From contig JAJLRJ010000009.1 in the NCBI GenBank assembly GCA_024195265.1, forward strand, positions 4,325,791 through 4,389,790: 64,000 nucleotides of DNA, in the 5' to 3' direction. The notes beneath the pieces were generated by a model, which had not been told where the DNA came from, searched no databases, and saw nothing but the letters and a program-made list of their open reading frames with translations. This DNA is from Dendrophyllia cribrosa. Taxonomy: Eukaryota; Cnidaria; Anthozoa; Scleractinia; Dendrophylliidae. Within the stretch, counting starts at the first letter, position 1. Each line of letters begins with the position of its first letter. Shown here piece after piece: positions 13,165 to 25,100 of this stretch. The position numbers and the translations under genes are program-made.

Positions 13165-16100
13165 GTAACAACTTCAAGGTGACAGGTCCCCCATTTGTAG
13201 AGAGAAAATATCAACAAGGAGTTATGCAATAAAAAGACAAGCAAAAACTAGCATTAAAATTGAATGATGTGTCAGTGTCATAGTGACACCATTATCAAGA
13301 TCAAATGTTTTATGCACAACCCGATAATGGTGCCATGATGACATCAAAACATTGTTCAATTATATACTAGCTATTGTAACTACGTTTGTAACTTTGAAAA
13401 ACTTCAAAAAGATGTTCTATCAAATTTGTTCTATTTCAATGAGCAATTTACAGCGTGAAAAGTCTGTGTTTTTGAAACGTTTTTGCAAAGCAAAAATTAA
13501 TGCGTACAAAACATCGTGTACATCAGCTCGTTACTAGTAAGAATTTCAGCTTTGATCAGCACAAGTTATATTCAGTTTTGCTTTCTTTTTGCCCAAGAAA
13601 CAGTTGAATCCTGTTACAAAACTAATTTCGATTTTGAGGCATCAATACTGCATTATATTGACGGCGTTGGAAGAAAATATATTCTCCGTAAGTGACTCCG
13701 CCCAATACGGAATATATTTTCTCCCAACTAGCCGTCAATATAATGCAGTATTGACGCCTCAAAATCGAAATTAGTTTATAGCATGGCTTTAAATATAACA
13801 TTCAAAGTATCTTGATGCCTTGTCACACTGTAGCTAAGATGCAACTTGAATAAGAAATTTGCATCTTACATGTATTTAAAAATGTCTTAGGTAATGATGT
13901 GATGTATTTTGCCGTAATAATGTTATTGGTTATCAGCAATATACATGTAAGTTAAAGGGACTCTGTCACGAAGGCGCATACGCCAGTTTCTTGAATCGAA
14001 ACTTGAAAAGTAATTTGCCTGAATTTTTCAAGTTGAAGTGTCAGTTTTAAAATCGCATTAACTAGTGGCAGCAGTCACAGTGAAAATTGAACAAACTCGG
14101 GACGGAAAAGGAAATTCACACTTCAACTTGAAAAATTCAGGCCCAACTTTTAAAGTTTCGACTCAAGAAACTGGCGCATGCGCCCTACAATGTAATTGTC
14201 CCTTTAATTGCAAACTACCTTTTCAGTATATTTCTACTTTTTTTAATCAACTGGCTGGCAGGCAGTTTCATATGTTTTGACATAAATAAAGCGTTGTCAA
14301 TAGATCTAGACATGCTGTGTATATTTTTTGCATTAAAAAACTTAATTTTGATCCTCTACTGTACATTTTAGATTAACCTCTGTATGAACACACCTTTTTT
14401 TTTACACAACCTGGTGTAAACACTGAAGGGGGGTTGGAAGAATTCGAAAGTTCAGTCGAACCTCTTTAACCCTTTAACTCCCAAGACTAACAAGGATGAA
14501 AATTCATATAAAATTCCAAATTTTGTTTTGTAAAATATTGAAAAACAAATGGTACCATGCAAAAGTACTGGTGAAGAGGATTTATTTGAATGGTCACACC
14601 ACAGAATTTTGTTGACAGACTCAAAAGTTAGAACTACACTACATGTCTCCATAATTGACTCTGGGAGTGAAAGGGTTAATACGAACACCAAAGGGACAGA
14701 CCCAAGTGTTCGCATTACAGAGGGGTCCGTACAGTGTATGTCTGTATTATAGAGGTGTCCATATTATAGACTGAGGTGTCCGCATTACAGAGGGGTCCGT
14801 ACAGTGTATGTCTGTATTATAGAGGTGTCCATATTATAGACTGAGGTGTCCGCATTACAGAGGGGTCCGTACAGTGTATGTCTGTATTATAGAGGTGTCC
14901 ATATTAAAGACTGAGAGTAGTAAGGGGGGGCACTATGGGACATAGTCATTTTTTCCTAACCACGCCCATTTTTTTTTTGAATATGGGGCATAGTCAAAAT
15001 CCCCTATATACGTCATCGCTGACGTCAGCTGACGTTAACCCAACGTTATATAGGGGATTTTGACTAGAATTATTTTTCAATTTTTTTTCAAATTTTTTTG
15101 AATTTTTTTTTGAAGTTTTTTTTTCAATTTTTGATTTATATAGGTGATTTTGAGTATCGAATTTTTTCAAAAAATTTTTTGATTTTTTTCAAAAATTTTT
15201 TCAAATTTTTTTTTTTTTTTTTGGGGAAGTGGTCAAATTTCCCTGTGTACGATCCTCCTGGGGAATGAATTGGGGAAGTAGTCAAAATCCCCAATATGAA
15301 AGAAGAAGCCCACACAAAGATGAAAGTTCAATAACGTGTTTAATGAAAATCATCAACAAGAAAAAATTTCAAGGATTAACGCTTTCTTCTTTTCTTGAGT
15401 AACTTTCCGATCGGGGTTTGAGCAAAATTTATCTGGATGTTATGGTGATAAAAGCGCTTATCATCGAGCGCTGAATAATTCTTTTAACAGAACATAATAC
15501 AAGCAATCACTTGGTAATTAGACCGCATGAAAACCTTCAGGGCAAAAAATTCAAAGTCAGACATTTTCCGCGAAGACGTGTCGTAAATCAGGTTCTCTTT
15601 CTCTTTCGATTCCATCGCATGTTAGAACGAAAATCATCTTGGCTCGCCTCCGGGACATTCCGTGAATGAAAAAAGAAAAAAAAAATAGTTTGAATTCAAT
15701 ACTCGCAGAAAACTCGTTTGAAAGAAGAAACGTGAAAGTATTTTAAACAAATCAAATTTTCCTCGCATGACGAATCGAGCAAAGACAAACAAACAAACTA
15801 CGAACCTGCGGAAGGATTTTGCAGTACAAAAATCCCTTTCTTTTGCCGAAAAGGTTGTCCTTTTTCCAAAGCCACCTCTTAAACCTTCCACGAGGAGAGT
15901 TGTCTGATTTTTTAGCGAGGAACCATCTTTGTTTTCACGCCGTGAAAAAATCTTTCTTGTCTTTCTCAGAACAGCGTTTTCCTGGAAAAACCCGGCTTAC
16001 GCCATCACTTGGCTCCAGACCACGCGCGAACCACAGCGGGACCTGGCTCGACGATAAAAGAGTTTAAATTGAAATCGTCTCGTCCCAAGTGTTTGCGATA

Positions 16101-19100
16101 ATCTTGCACCCATTACTGTTTTCTTCTGCCGAGCAGCTCGTCTGGCTTTGCGTTGTAAGCGAATGAGAGAAGAATGAAAAAAGAACAAAGCGCGAGCCTT
16201 TATAAAGGGAAAAAAAGCTGACGCCACCCCTCAGGCTACGAGGAAGCCCTTCGCTGACGTCTCTTGTCTTTGAAGGGCAATTTGTTTTGTCAACCAAGCG
16301 TTTCCAGAAAGTGAGAGTGCTTTTTGTTTTGTGTTTTTCTTGCTTGTTTTTCGTTTTCTTGTTTTCGAATGTTCTTGTTGATTTTTTTCATTACGTTTTT
16401 GACTTTTTTTTTTTTTTTTTTTTTTTGATGAATTCTTATTCAAATAACCAGTTCGCTGACGCCATTTCTTCATTATAAAAATCGCTCCCCAAGTTCATTT
16501 TCACTCATTCTCCAGCTGAAGAACAAGAAGAAGAAAAGAAGAAGATGCCGAAGAAGATGCCATTTGAAGAAAAAGTTTATGTAGCCCCGAAGCGGAAATC
16601 CACCAAACCTGCGAAAGTTCCTGCGGGAAAGAAAAGAAAGAAAGAAAATGTTAAAGATATCATTAACAAAGCTAAAGATGTCGTAGAGTACATCACAATT
16701 GAAGCAGAAGGAAGAGCAAATGAAGCACCATTGGCATCAATAGCCCCGTTTATACCTGACGCTCACACAGAAGTGAATGAACCTCTTATTCAAGATGTGG
16801 ATCTAAACGTGGAACAACAAAATGCTGTCAATGCAATTGTTGGCAGCATTGGTCACATCACCCAGATGCAAATTGAGGATGCAGCTTCCAATAAGAACAT
16901 TTTTTTATTCTGCCCCTTTCATCTTGGACATTTGGAACAGAGAGTCAGCTCCCCAAACGGGTTTTGTTATCTGAAATGCCCTTATCAAGATTGTTGTGTG
17001 ATCTGCGCAAAAGACAAGGCAGAGCTTTACATGCAAACTGTTCACGCTCAGTTGAATAGGGACATTAAGGAAAACTGGAAGCCTTTGCGTTGTTTCTGCA
17101 ATGAAGTCTTGACCCTGAAGCAAAGCAATTCTGAGAAGAATCCAGGTCGAATCTATCTTGCTTGCAGAAAGAGAGAGTGTAAATACTTCCAATGGGGTGA
17201 TCTCCCTTTGAACGAGAAAAACGGAGACCATCACTTTAACCATGATCCCTTCCCTCTCCCCATGAAAGAATATGCAGGCAAAACCTTGATCAGAGATGCA
17301 TGTGGCGCTTCAAACTTGTTTTCCTGACTTAAAGAAACAAGAAGAGCAAAAGAAACGCGCAAAGCAGACGGAATCAGCGAGAGTGATCCAAGAAGCCTTT
17401 CCAAACACTTTTGGCTCTAGTCAGCCAAGTCACCCAAAATGTACTACTCTTTTTTGAAAAAAACGTTTGAAAAAACTTATCATTATTGCTATAAAAGGTT
17501 TAAATTGTTTGAATGTTGAATAAAAATGAAACTGGGCAAAAAGGTTGTTTGATCTCTTGTGGAATTGGGGTCGATGGCGAGTCATGCCATGGGTATGTTC
17601 CTCTTTGTATAGACGCTGTAAAGAAGGGTTGAAACCTATTCCAATAGATGTTCGACAAACAATTGTTGTCGAAATACAATGATTCCAAAGCTATAGGCAG
17701 TTTAAGAGGAGTGGCACGATTTGCATCCTCCCAGGGAATTCCGCTGGGTCGAGCCAAACAATTGTTACAACAACATCCGCAAGAATTTAAACATGTTTGA
17801 TGTCCACCATGTTTTGTAATCCCACGCCACTTTGAAAACCAAGACTAAGACAACAGAGGTTTCATTCACATTGCACCAACGTTTTACTCAATAAAAAAAG
17901 TAAAGAGAAGAAAACATGGCTGCGATTGACAACAATGGCAAAAAAAAAAAACATTGATCAAACGGTTTTTTTTTCATTGAGCTTGAGGCTCGTGGGTCGT
18001 TTGTCCTCTCATGCAAACTTCGACGACCGTCAGTTTTTTTTATGGATCTAATCCCAAGTCCTTGCACGAGGAGCTGTCATCGCTGTCCACCTCATCTGTC
18101 CAATTATGACCTAATTTCAGGCGCTGCCAGTCAAACACTTCATCGATGTTGACGTGCGTCAATCCTAATAGTTCATAGGTAAAGAACAGATCTTGACGTC
18201 GGAAGGATAAAATTTCTTCCAAAATGCGTACGGTGACCACATCGGTTGACAACATGTTGCGCACAAATTGACAGTTTTCAGGGGTCCAGATCGGGTGTAC
18301 GATACCATTTTCATGCAGCTGATGCACCCATTCGTCGTACACATCTGGAAAAGTGACTTGTTGAAGAGCCCTACTAATGTTAGCTCGTAGATCGTGTAAG
18401 AACAACAAGGCTTCGGGTGACCAAATGGGGTTATCGGGCGGTTTCAATACCACATGATGTTGCATGCATTTTAATAATGCTACAATCCACCAACGCCGCC
18501 AAGGGCGAGCATTCAGACTCTGCGTAAACGTGAAAGGAGAAGTCATGTTTGGTGTAAAAAAGACTAAACGTTATCCTTATATAGAAAACGCGAACTGTCA
18601 GTCCTACCAAAATCTTCTATAAAAAAAAAGAAACGACAAGGTATCAAAACAAATGGTAACACGTCAACAAAGAACACTTCAGCGCGCGAGATTAAAAAAA
18701 TGTCGAGAACGTCTGACGCCCAGATTGCTTTAAAAGATTGGTTGGGATGTGCCATTCTCTTTTTAGAAAGAGTCGACCCCCATTCTTTGGTGGACTTCAG
18801 CGATGATGCGTTACAAGAGCTAGAACCGGACGTAGCGTTTGCGCAACTGGTGACCAGAAACAAAGAGAAGAACGAACCGTTTACTTTGCTTCATTTGATG
18901 GCTTATTTAAGCGTTATGCGTCAATGTTTGTCCCTGGACGCTTACCGTGAACATCGTCGTTGGATATTTAAGCAACAACAACAAGCATACATACCTAGTT
19001 TTGGACGTTTTGTGGCTCAATTTACAGTGAGTCTGACCCGGCGATTGATCCCTTTGGTGGTGCGCACCTGTTTGTTCCCCATCTAAAAAAATGAAGAAGG

Positions 19101-22100
19101 CCGAGCAGATGAGTCCTTTGGAAGACTTGTATTTGGATCTGGAGAGTCCTTACGCGTTGAGTGGAAATTTCAAGGAATTGACCAAGGTGGCCCGCGACAC
19201 GTTGGACGTCTCACCCAGCCAGGCGCAAACATATTTACAAGGAGAACCCACTTTCACGTTACACCGTCCTCGTCAGGTACGATTTCCACGCAGCAAGACG
19301 GTCGTGCCTCCGCAAGTGGATTATACCTGGCAGGCGGATCTTGTGGAAATGCAGGATGCCAAACTCATTGCCCAAAACAAACGCACCCGATACCTACTGA
19401 CGGTCATCGATGTGTTGTCCAAATATGCATGGGTCATTGCCTTAAAAAGCAAGAAAGGCAAGGCCACGGCAGATGCCTTTCGTTATTTGTTGGAGAATTC
19501 AGGAGGACGTAAGCCCGTCAACTTGCAGACGGATCAAGGGAAAGAATTCTACAACCAACACATGAAGCAATTACTGGACGAGTATAACATTCACCACTAT
19601 TCCACTCGAGGTGAACCCAAAGCTGCTGTGGTCGAACGTTTCAATCGCACTTTGAAGGAATTGATGTGCAAGTACATGACAGCTCGCAACACCCCCAAAT
19701 ATTTGGAGGTCTTACCCTTGTTGGTGGACAAGTACAACACGCGCATTCACAGCCGCACTCAAATGGCCCCGGCCGATGTCACTGACGACAATGCCTCGGT
19801 GGTCTGGAAGCGGTTGTTCAAACCCACCCCTGCCTTAGACCCTTACAAGTTTCGACCGGGGGATTTTGTGCGCACCACAAAACCCGTCAAGGGTAAAAAG
19901 AGTGCCTTTTCCAAGAGTTATCGGGGTAATTGGTCGCAAGACGTGTACACGGTGACCGATCGTCAACGGTCCTTGTACGATGGTGTGAATTATTATAAGT
20001 TGGACACTTGGAAAGGTGATAAAGTACCTGGACGATTTTATGAACCTCAACTGCAAAAAGTACGAGCTCTACCCAACCAATGGCGGGTGAGTAAAAAGCT
20101 TAAATACAAGGGACGCGGACCCACTCGTCAAGTGTTAGTTAACTGGCAAGGACTTGCTCCCGATTATCAAACGTGGATACCCGTCAAAGAGTTAAAAAAG
20201 TCCTCGTAAAAAAATGGCCAAACCCTGGGAAATGGACGATGATTTTTTGCTGTTTCTGAATAGTGGGGATGTGGGCACGGAACCCCTCGAACCCGGAGAG
20301 ACCACCGTGCGCAGTGCGTTCCGACAACGGTTGGAGATTCCATTGACGCTCACCGACCAGTGGCAAGTTGCCCTTTTGAAACTGTTGTACACCAATTCTT
20401 ATGGGAACACCGTGTTGAAATCGTCGCAGGATTACCATGTGCGTGTGGGGAGCTCGGATGGATCGGTTCCCACTCGATCAATGGCGCTGACTTCGCACAA
20501 ACACTTCACGCACGCGGCAGAATTGCTTGGCGATTTGGTGCAGAAGATGGGATGGTACGTGATACCTACCTTGTCGGGCGGTCAACATCATTACGGACAA
20601 CTCCACATGGAATCTCCTGGCACCACGGACGAAAATTTTCCCACAAATCCCAAACTGGATCTGTTTCGTCCCGACCTGGTGCGTGAATTTTTGCAAAGGA
20701 TCGAAAACACTTATCGCGTGAAACAAGTCGCACTCCCTACGCGCTTCAATCTGATCGAATATTACCTAGGATTCGCCCTCCTGAAACTCATGGGTTTAAG
20801 GAGGGATTACATCTGGTTAACTAGAGCTAGTCCATCCAGACCCAGGACGCATTATTCACTCCATCTGTGGGCGCAGGGTCAGTACAATCTAGGGGAATCG
20901 TTGGCTCTGTTGATGGGATTTTTGGAGCCCGATCCAGATCGGCCGGGCCAGACGCGCATTGTGGCTCACAACACCGTCTACGCGGACACAGGAGAAGGTA
21001 CGCAAGCCGATTGGGTGGTTAGTCGTTTGGACACGCATCACTTTGGCATCGAGACGGAAGATTTTCTGTTGGGAGGCGTACGCATCAAACTCAACACTGC
21101 CGTCGAGCGGTTGCACTACACGTTTGGCAAAAGAGCCGTCTTTGACATGGGGGCTTGGGTGCGCGACCCGTCTCCCTTGTTACCCTACGCGCGACAATCC
21201 CCCGTGACGGTGGTCACTACGGAACCCGGCAAGTGGTTTCTGCAGGCCCGAGAAGGGGTCAACGTCGATTTCAAAAACGGTCTGGAGACAGTGATGGGTA
21301 CCCCACAACTCAAAGCTCCTTCTCGGGTTAAGGGATTCGGGGCCTGGTTGGCTTTGCCCAGTTTGGAGACATCCCTGGCCCAAACAAACACCCACTTGTC
21401 TGACGTGGACCTCACGCGATGCAATACCGAAGTAGATGTGGTGGAATTTAGCCCCGTGGGCGACAGACAACGCCGATTGCTGGCCACTCTTCCCCTCTCA
21501 CCTAGCAGCGATTACGGTCTCACGGTCGAATACGACCCGCAGCATTTGGATTTCAGACTGTTGGCAGGACCCACGCAAAATCTGAGCGAGTTGAGAGTGC
21601 ATTTAAGAAACGCTGAAGGTTTGGGTATACCATTTTACACAGGTCTCACCGGTGTTTGGTTGTACTTTCGCAAAGGAGGAACGAAAAACACACAACCCTT
21701 GCAATCGGCCGGCATGAGTTTTGCTGGGGGACGTCGAGTGACTTTGGAAAGTGACGATCAGAAGGACCTCTTCCCGAACAACACCCCATCGCGTTTCAGG
21801 TTGAGATTACCCGAACAGTGGACCTTGGATGCCACATGGGAAGTGGCTCTGGTGCAATTGTTGATGCCTCACACGTTTCACAACGTTCAAGATCGCCAGA
21901 TACAGTGTTCTGTCAACTACCCGTCCGGCAAACAAGATATTTTTTTGGCGGGCGGGCTCTACGTGACCTTGACAGATGTTGTGTTGGCCCTTCATCAAGC
22001 CATCGAAACGGAGACACCCGTTTCAGATGCTGGCACGACCGCTCGTGTCCAACTGCAGTTGGACGAGAAAGGATTTTACCAGTGGACCTTCCCCACGAAT

Positions 22101-25100
22101 GATTTTTCGCTGTACTTACCCAGCTGGTTGGCTCGAGTTTTAGGATATCTTGATTGGGAATCGTGGACGGTCCCGTTTTACTACAAGTCCGACGTGCGTC
22201 ATCCCACAGTGGAAATCACCAGCACGGACACCCAGACTGGGCGCCCGACCGAAGTGGAAATCACACGCTCGCATACCATGGCCTTACCGGCCGATCATCG
22301 TGTGTGGAGTTTTGTCTCCCCGAACTCTTTCCAGAACGTCTACGTGCATTGCAACGTGGCCGAACCCGTGTACGTGGGATCGCAGATGGCCAAGGTGGTC
22401 TTAATCCATGGCGTCAACCCTCAGAAGGGGGTCTTGGAGGACGTGCCCATTCCACACTTGATCTTTTCGCGATTGAGTCATTTCACTTTTCGAGACCTCG
22501 AAATCGATATAAGAGACAACTTAGGTCGTCCCATCTCATTTCAAGGAGGAAACGTCACAGCTGCTCTGTATTTCCGACAACGTAAATTGCCTTAAAAAAA
22601 AAGTGCCAATGCGTCGCACGTTTTTGAGATCGCAATGGATCCAAGTAGGTGGTGGTGATGGTTACAATCAAGGCCTGCCTCCGTATCAAGAAGGGGGTTT
22701 TTGGGGCACGCTGGCAGGTCCAGCAGTGAGTTATCTGGGTAATTTAGCGGCCAACGCGGGATACGAAACAGCCCGTCGAGCCGCCCGCAAATTTTACAAA
22801 AGTCATTGTCGGAAGAAGGAGGAGGAAGAGGAAGAGGAGGAGGAGGAACCGCCCCGCAAGAAAAAGACAAAGACAAAACGAGAACTGCCCCGCAAGAAAA
22901 AAAAGAAAAAGATGCAACGAGGAGGAAGAGGAGACAAGTACGACGGTGGGACGGCCGATTATCAGGAAGGAGGACTGGTCTTACCTTTCTCCGAAATGAC
23001 GTACGAGCAACTGTTGAGAGCGCAGAGGGGTTTTGGGAAGCGGCGATCTCGACAAAGAACCCCTCGTCGACCTCGCAACATCACGGCCGCGAGTTTGGAT
23101 GAAAATCTCTATCGGCGTCTGGGAGGGAGACCCATCGGGGTGTTGCCCAATGCCATTCCTGGCTTTCAGGTGGGCATGGGAGAGAATCGAGAGAGAGTAA
23201 GAGGAAAAAAACGTAGACGAACGGGTCACGGTGATTGTTTCAATGAGCTCCTATAAAAAGGAGCATCCACGGGTGGTCGACCATTTGACTAGACGTCACC
23301 GTCAGCATGTCACAAGGGTCAGATGACACAGACAACAACAACAACAACAACGGTGGGATCATCGTGCAGGCCGATCAGGGTCTTTACAATTATCGCCCTC
23401 CGCGAGAAATTGATGCCACAGAATACAAATGGCACTTTGAAGATGTGAAATCTCAGACCACTTCGTCAAACCCTCTCCAGTTTCGTTTGGCCGATCGACC
23501 TTACCCCTTCTGCCCCAGCGAGATCGAACTGCATCTTAAAGTGTACTTCAAACTGGGCTCCACAAAAGCACCCTTGAATGACTTCACCACCAACCAAGCT
23601 ATTGTAGGCCCAGTGAACAATTTTGGGTACAGTTGTATCCGTCAAGTTCGTTGTCGAGTCAACAACAACGAAACTGAGTCCACGGCTGGGGTGAATTTGG
23701 CATACCGAGAATATTTCAAGACCTTGTTGGAAGCAGATCCCTGGGACGAAGCCAGCCGCCTCAAGCGACAAGGATGGTACAAAGATAGCGCAGGACAGAT
23801 GGATAAATGGGGAGGCCTAGCCACTCATAATCCTGGAGGGGTTCAACGACAAAAGATCTGTGTCAATGGCACGGGCAAGTTCGAATTCAACGTGTGCCCT
23901 TTGCCTTGTAATTTTTGCCAGATAGAACAGAACGTCCCACCCAACACCAGAGTAGAATTTGAGATCGAGTTCAATGACCCCAAGTTCTGTTTGATGTCCA
24001 TGACCCTGGACAAGTCCACTGCAGCTGGGGCCGTGAACAACACGGCTAGTTTTGAAGTCTTGGCCCAAGAGTGTTTTCTCCGTGTGTTTTATCGCGTTCC
24101 CAATGATATCATCATGAAGTACATGGAAGAACAAGTGGAAAAGACCACGGTGGCCAACCCCCTCTCCTTCCCCTTCAGGCGCATGCGATGCGAGAACAGG
24201 TACATTCCAACAGGCGTCAGCCAAGTGGAGTTCAACGATGTGTTTCAAGGACGTTCCCCGCGCTTGTTTTGGTTGGTGGTGTTGGAAGATGCGCGTTATC
24301 AGGGAGAATTCAATAAAAATCCCTTTGACTTCAAAGCCAATTTTTCAGGATTCAACATCACCAGTGCCGAGTGCACAGCCAACGGAGTCCCAGTGAACAA
24401 AGCCAAAGTGGATCTTACCAACAAATACGAGATCTATGATTTGTTGCTGAATGCCTCAGGCAAAAAGAGACGCGATGCTTACCTGTTGGATCCCGATACC
24501 TTTGAAAAGGGTTTCTACTTTGTACCCTTTGATTTGACGGCTGTCCAAGATGGAGGTGATTCTGTCACCCCGCAGTTGCAAATGCTGATCAACGTCAGGC
24601 TGGGGTTTTCTACAACGACAGGTGCAGCATTGCAAGCTTTGTTCTTGTACAACACAGATGAGAGTCTGTTGCAGATTGACAACAGAGGAACCACTCAAGG
24701 CCCAGTGCTCTTGTCCGATGCCTTGGTGTGAAAAGAGCTGGAGAAAACATTATCTTTTTGTAACAATAAAAAAAAGAGGTCAATAAAAATGTCACTTGCC
24801 TATTTCATGAACTTTAGATGCCTTGTTTGAAAAGAGCTTTTTTGTAACAAGAAAAAAAAAAAAAGAGTTTAATAAAAATGTTTTATCTTTTTTGGTGATG
24901 TTTGTGTGTGTCACTCTCCTGTTCCTCGGGCCCCCTATAAAAAAGGGCACAAGTCCTCCTTGGTCAGTTTTGAAAATGCCTTGCAGAAAGAAAAGAAGAA
25001 GAGTATCTCGCAAAAAGAGGTACCACAGAGGGGGTGCTAGGTTCGTGAGACGACCCACCCTGCAGGATAAAATAGCCGAGGGAGCCAGTATGTTTTTATC

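Larger units (their letters stand above)
14916..16453 (+). repeat. Polinton left terminal inverted repeat
   Basis: About 1.54 kb, matched in reverse by 39426-41088. It contains a G7 run next to the tip, a CRE-bearing 19-bp-armed inverted repeat (14992-15065) and a 170-base block of A/T tracts (15066-15235). Next comes an inward-to-outward transcription unit with a TTTATAAA box at about 16198-16205 that drives a short basic ORF on the minus strand. The inner edge is near CAAATAACCAGTT. The inner 30 bases contain a T-run of more than 20. Confidence 0.9.

Noticed and set aside
15634..15891. 85-aa frame in the TIR (copy at 40111-40368)
   Set aside because: Phe-rich, no promoter in the right place, low-complexity end. 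Conserved only because the TIRs are copies.
20214..22595. 793-aa ORF considered as the missing DNA polymerase
   Set aside because: No polymerase B motifs (DxxSLYP, KxxxNSxYG, YxDTDS), and beta-rich W-x-VAL repeats point to a structural protein.
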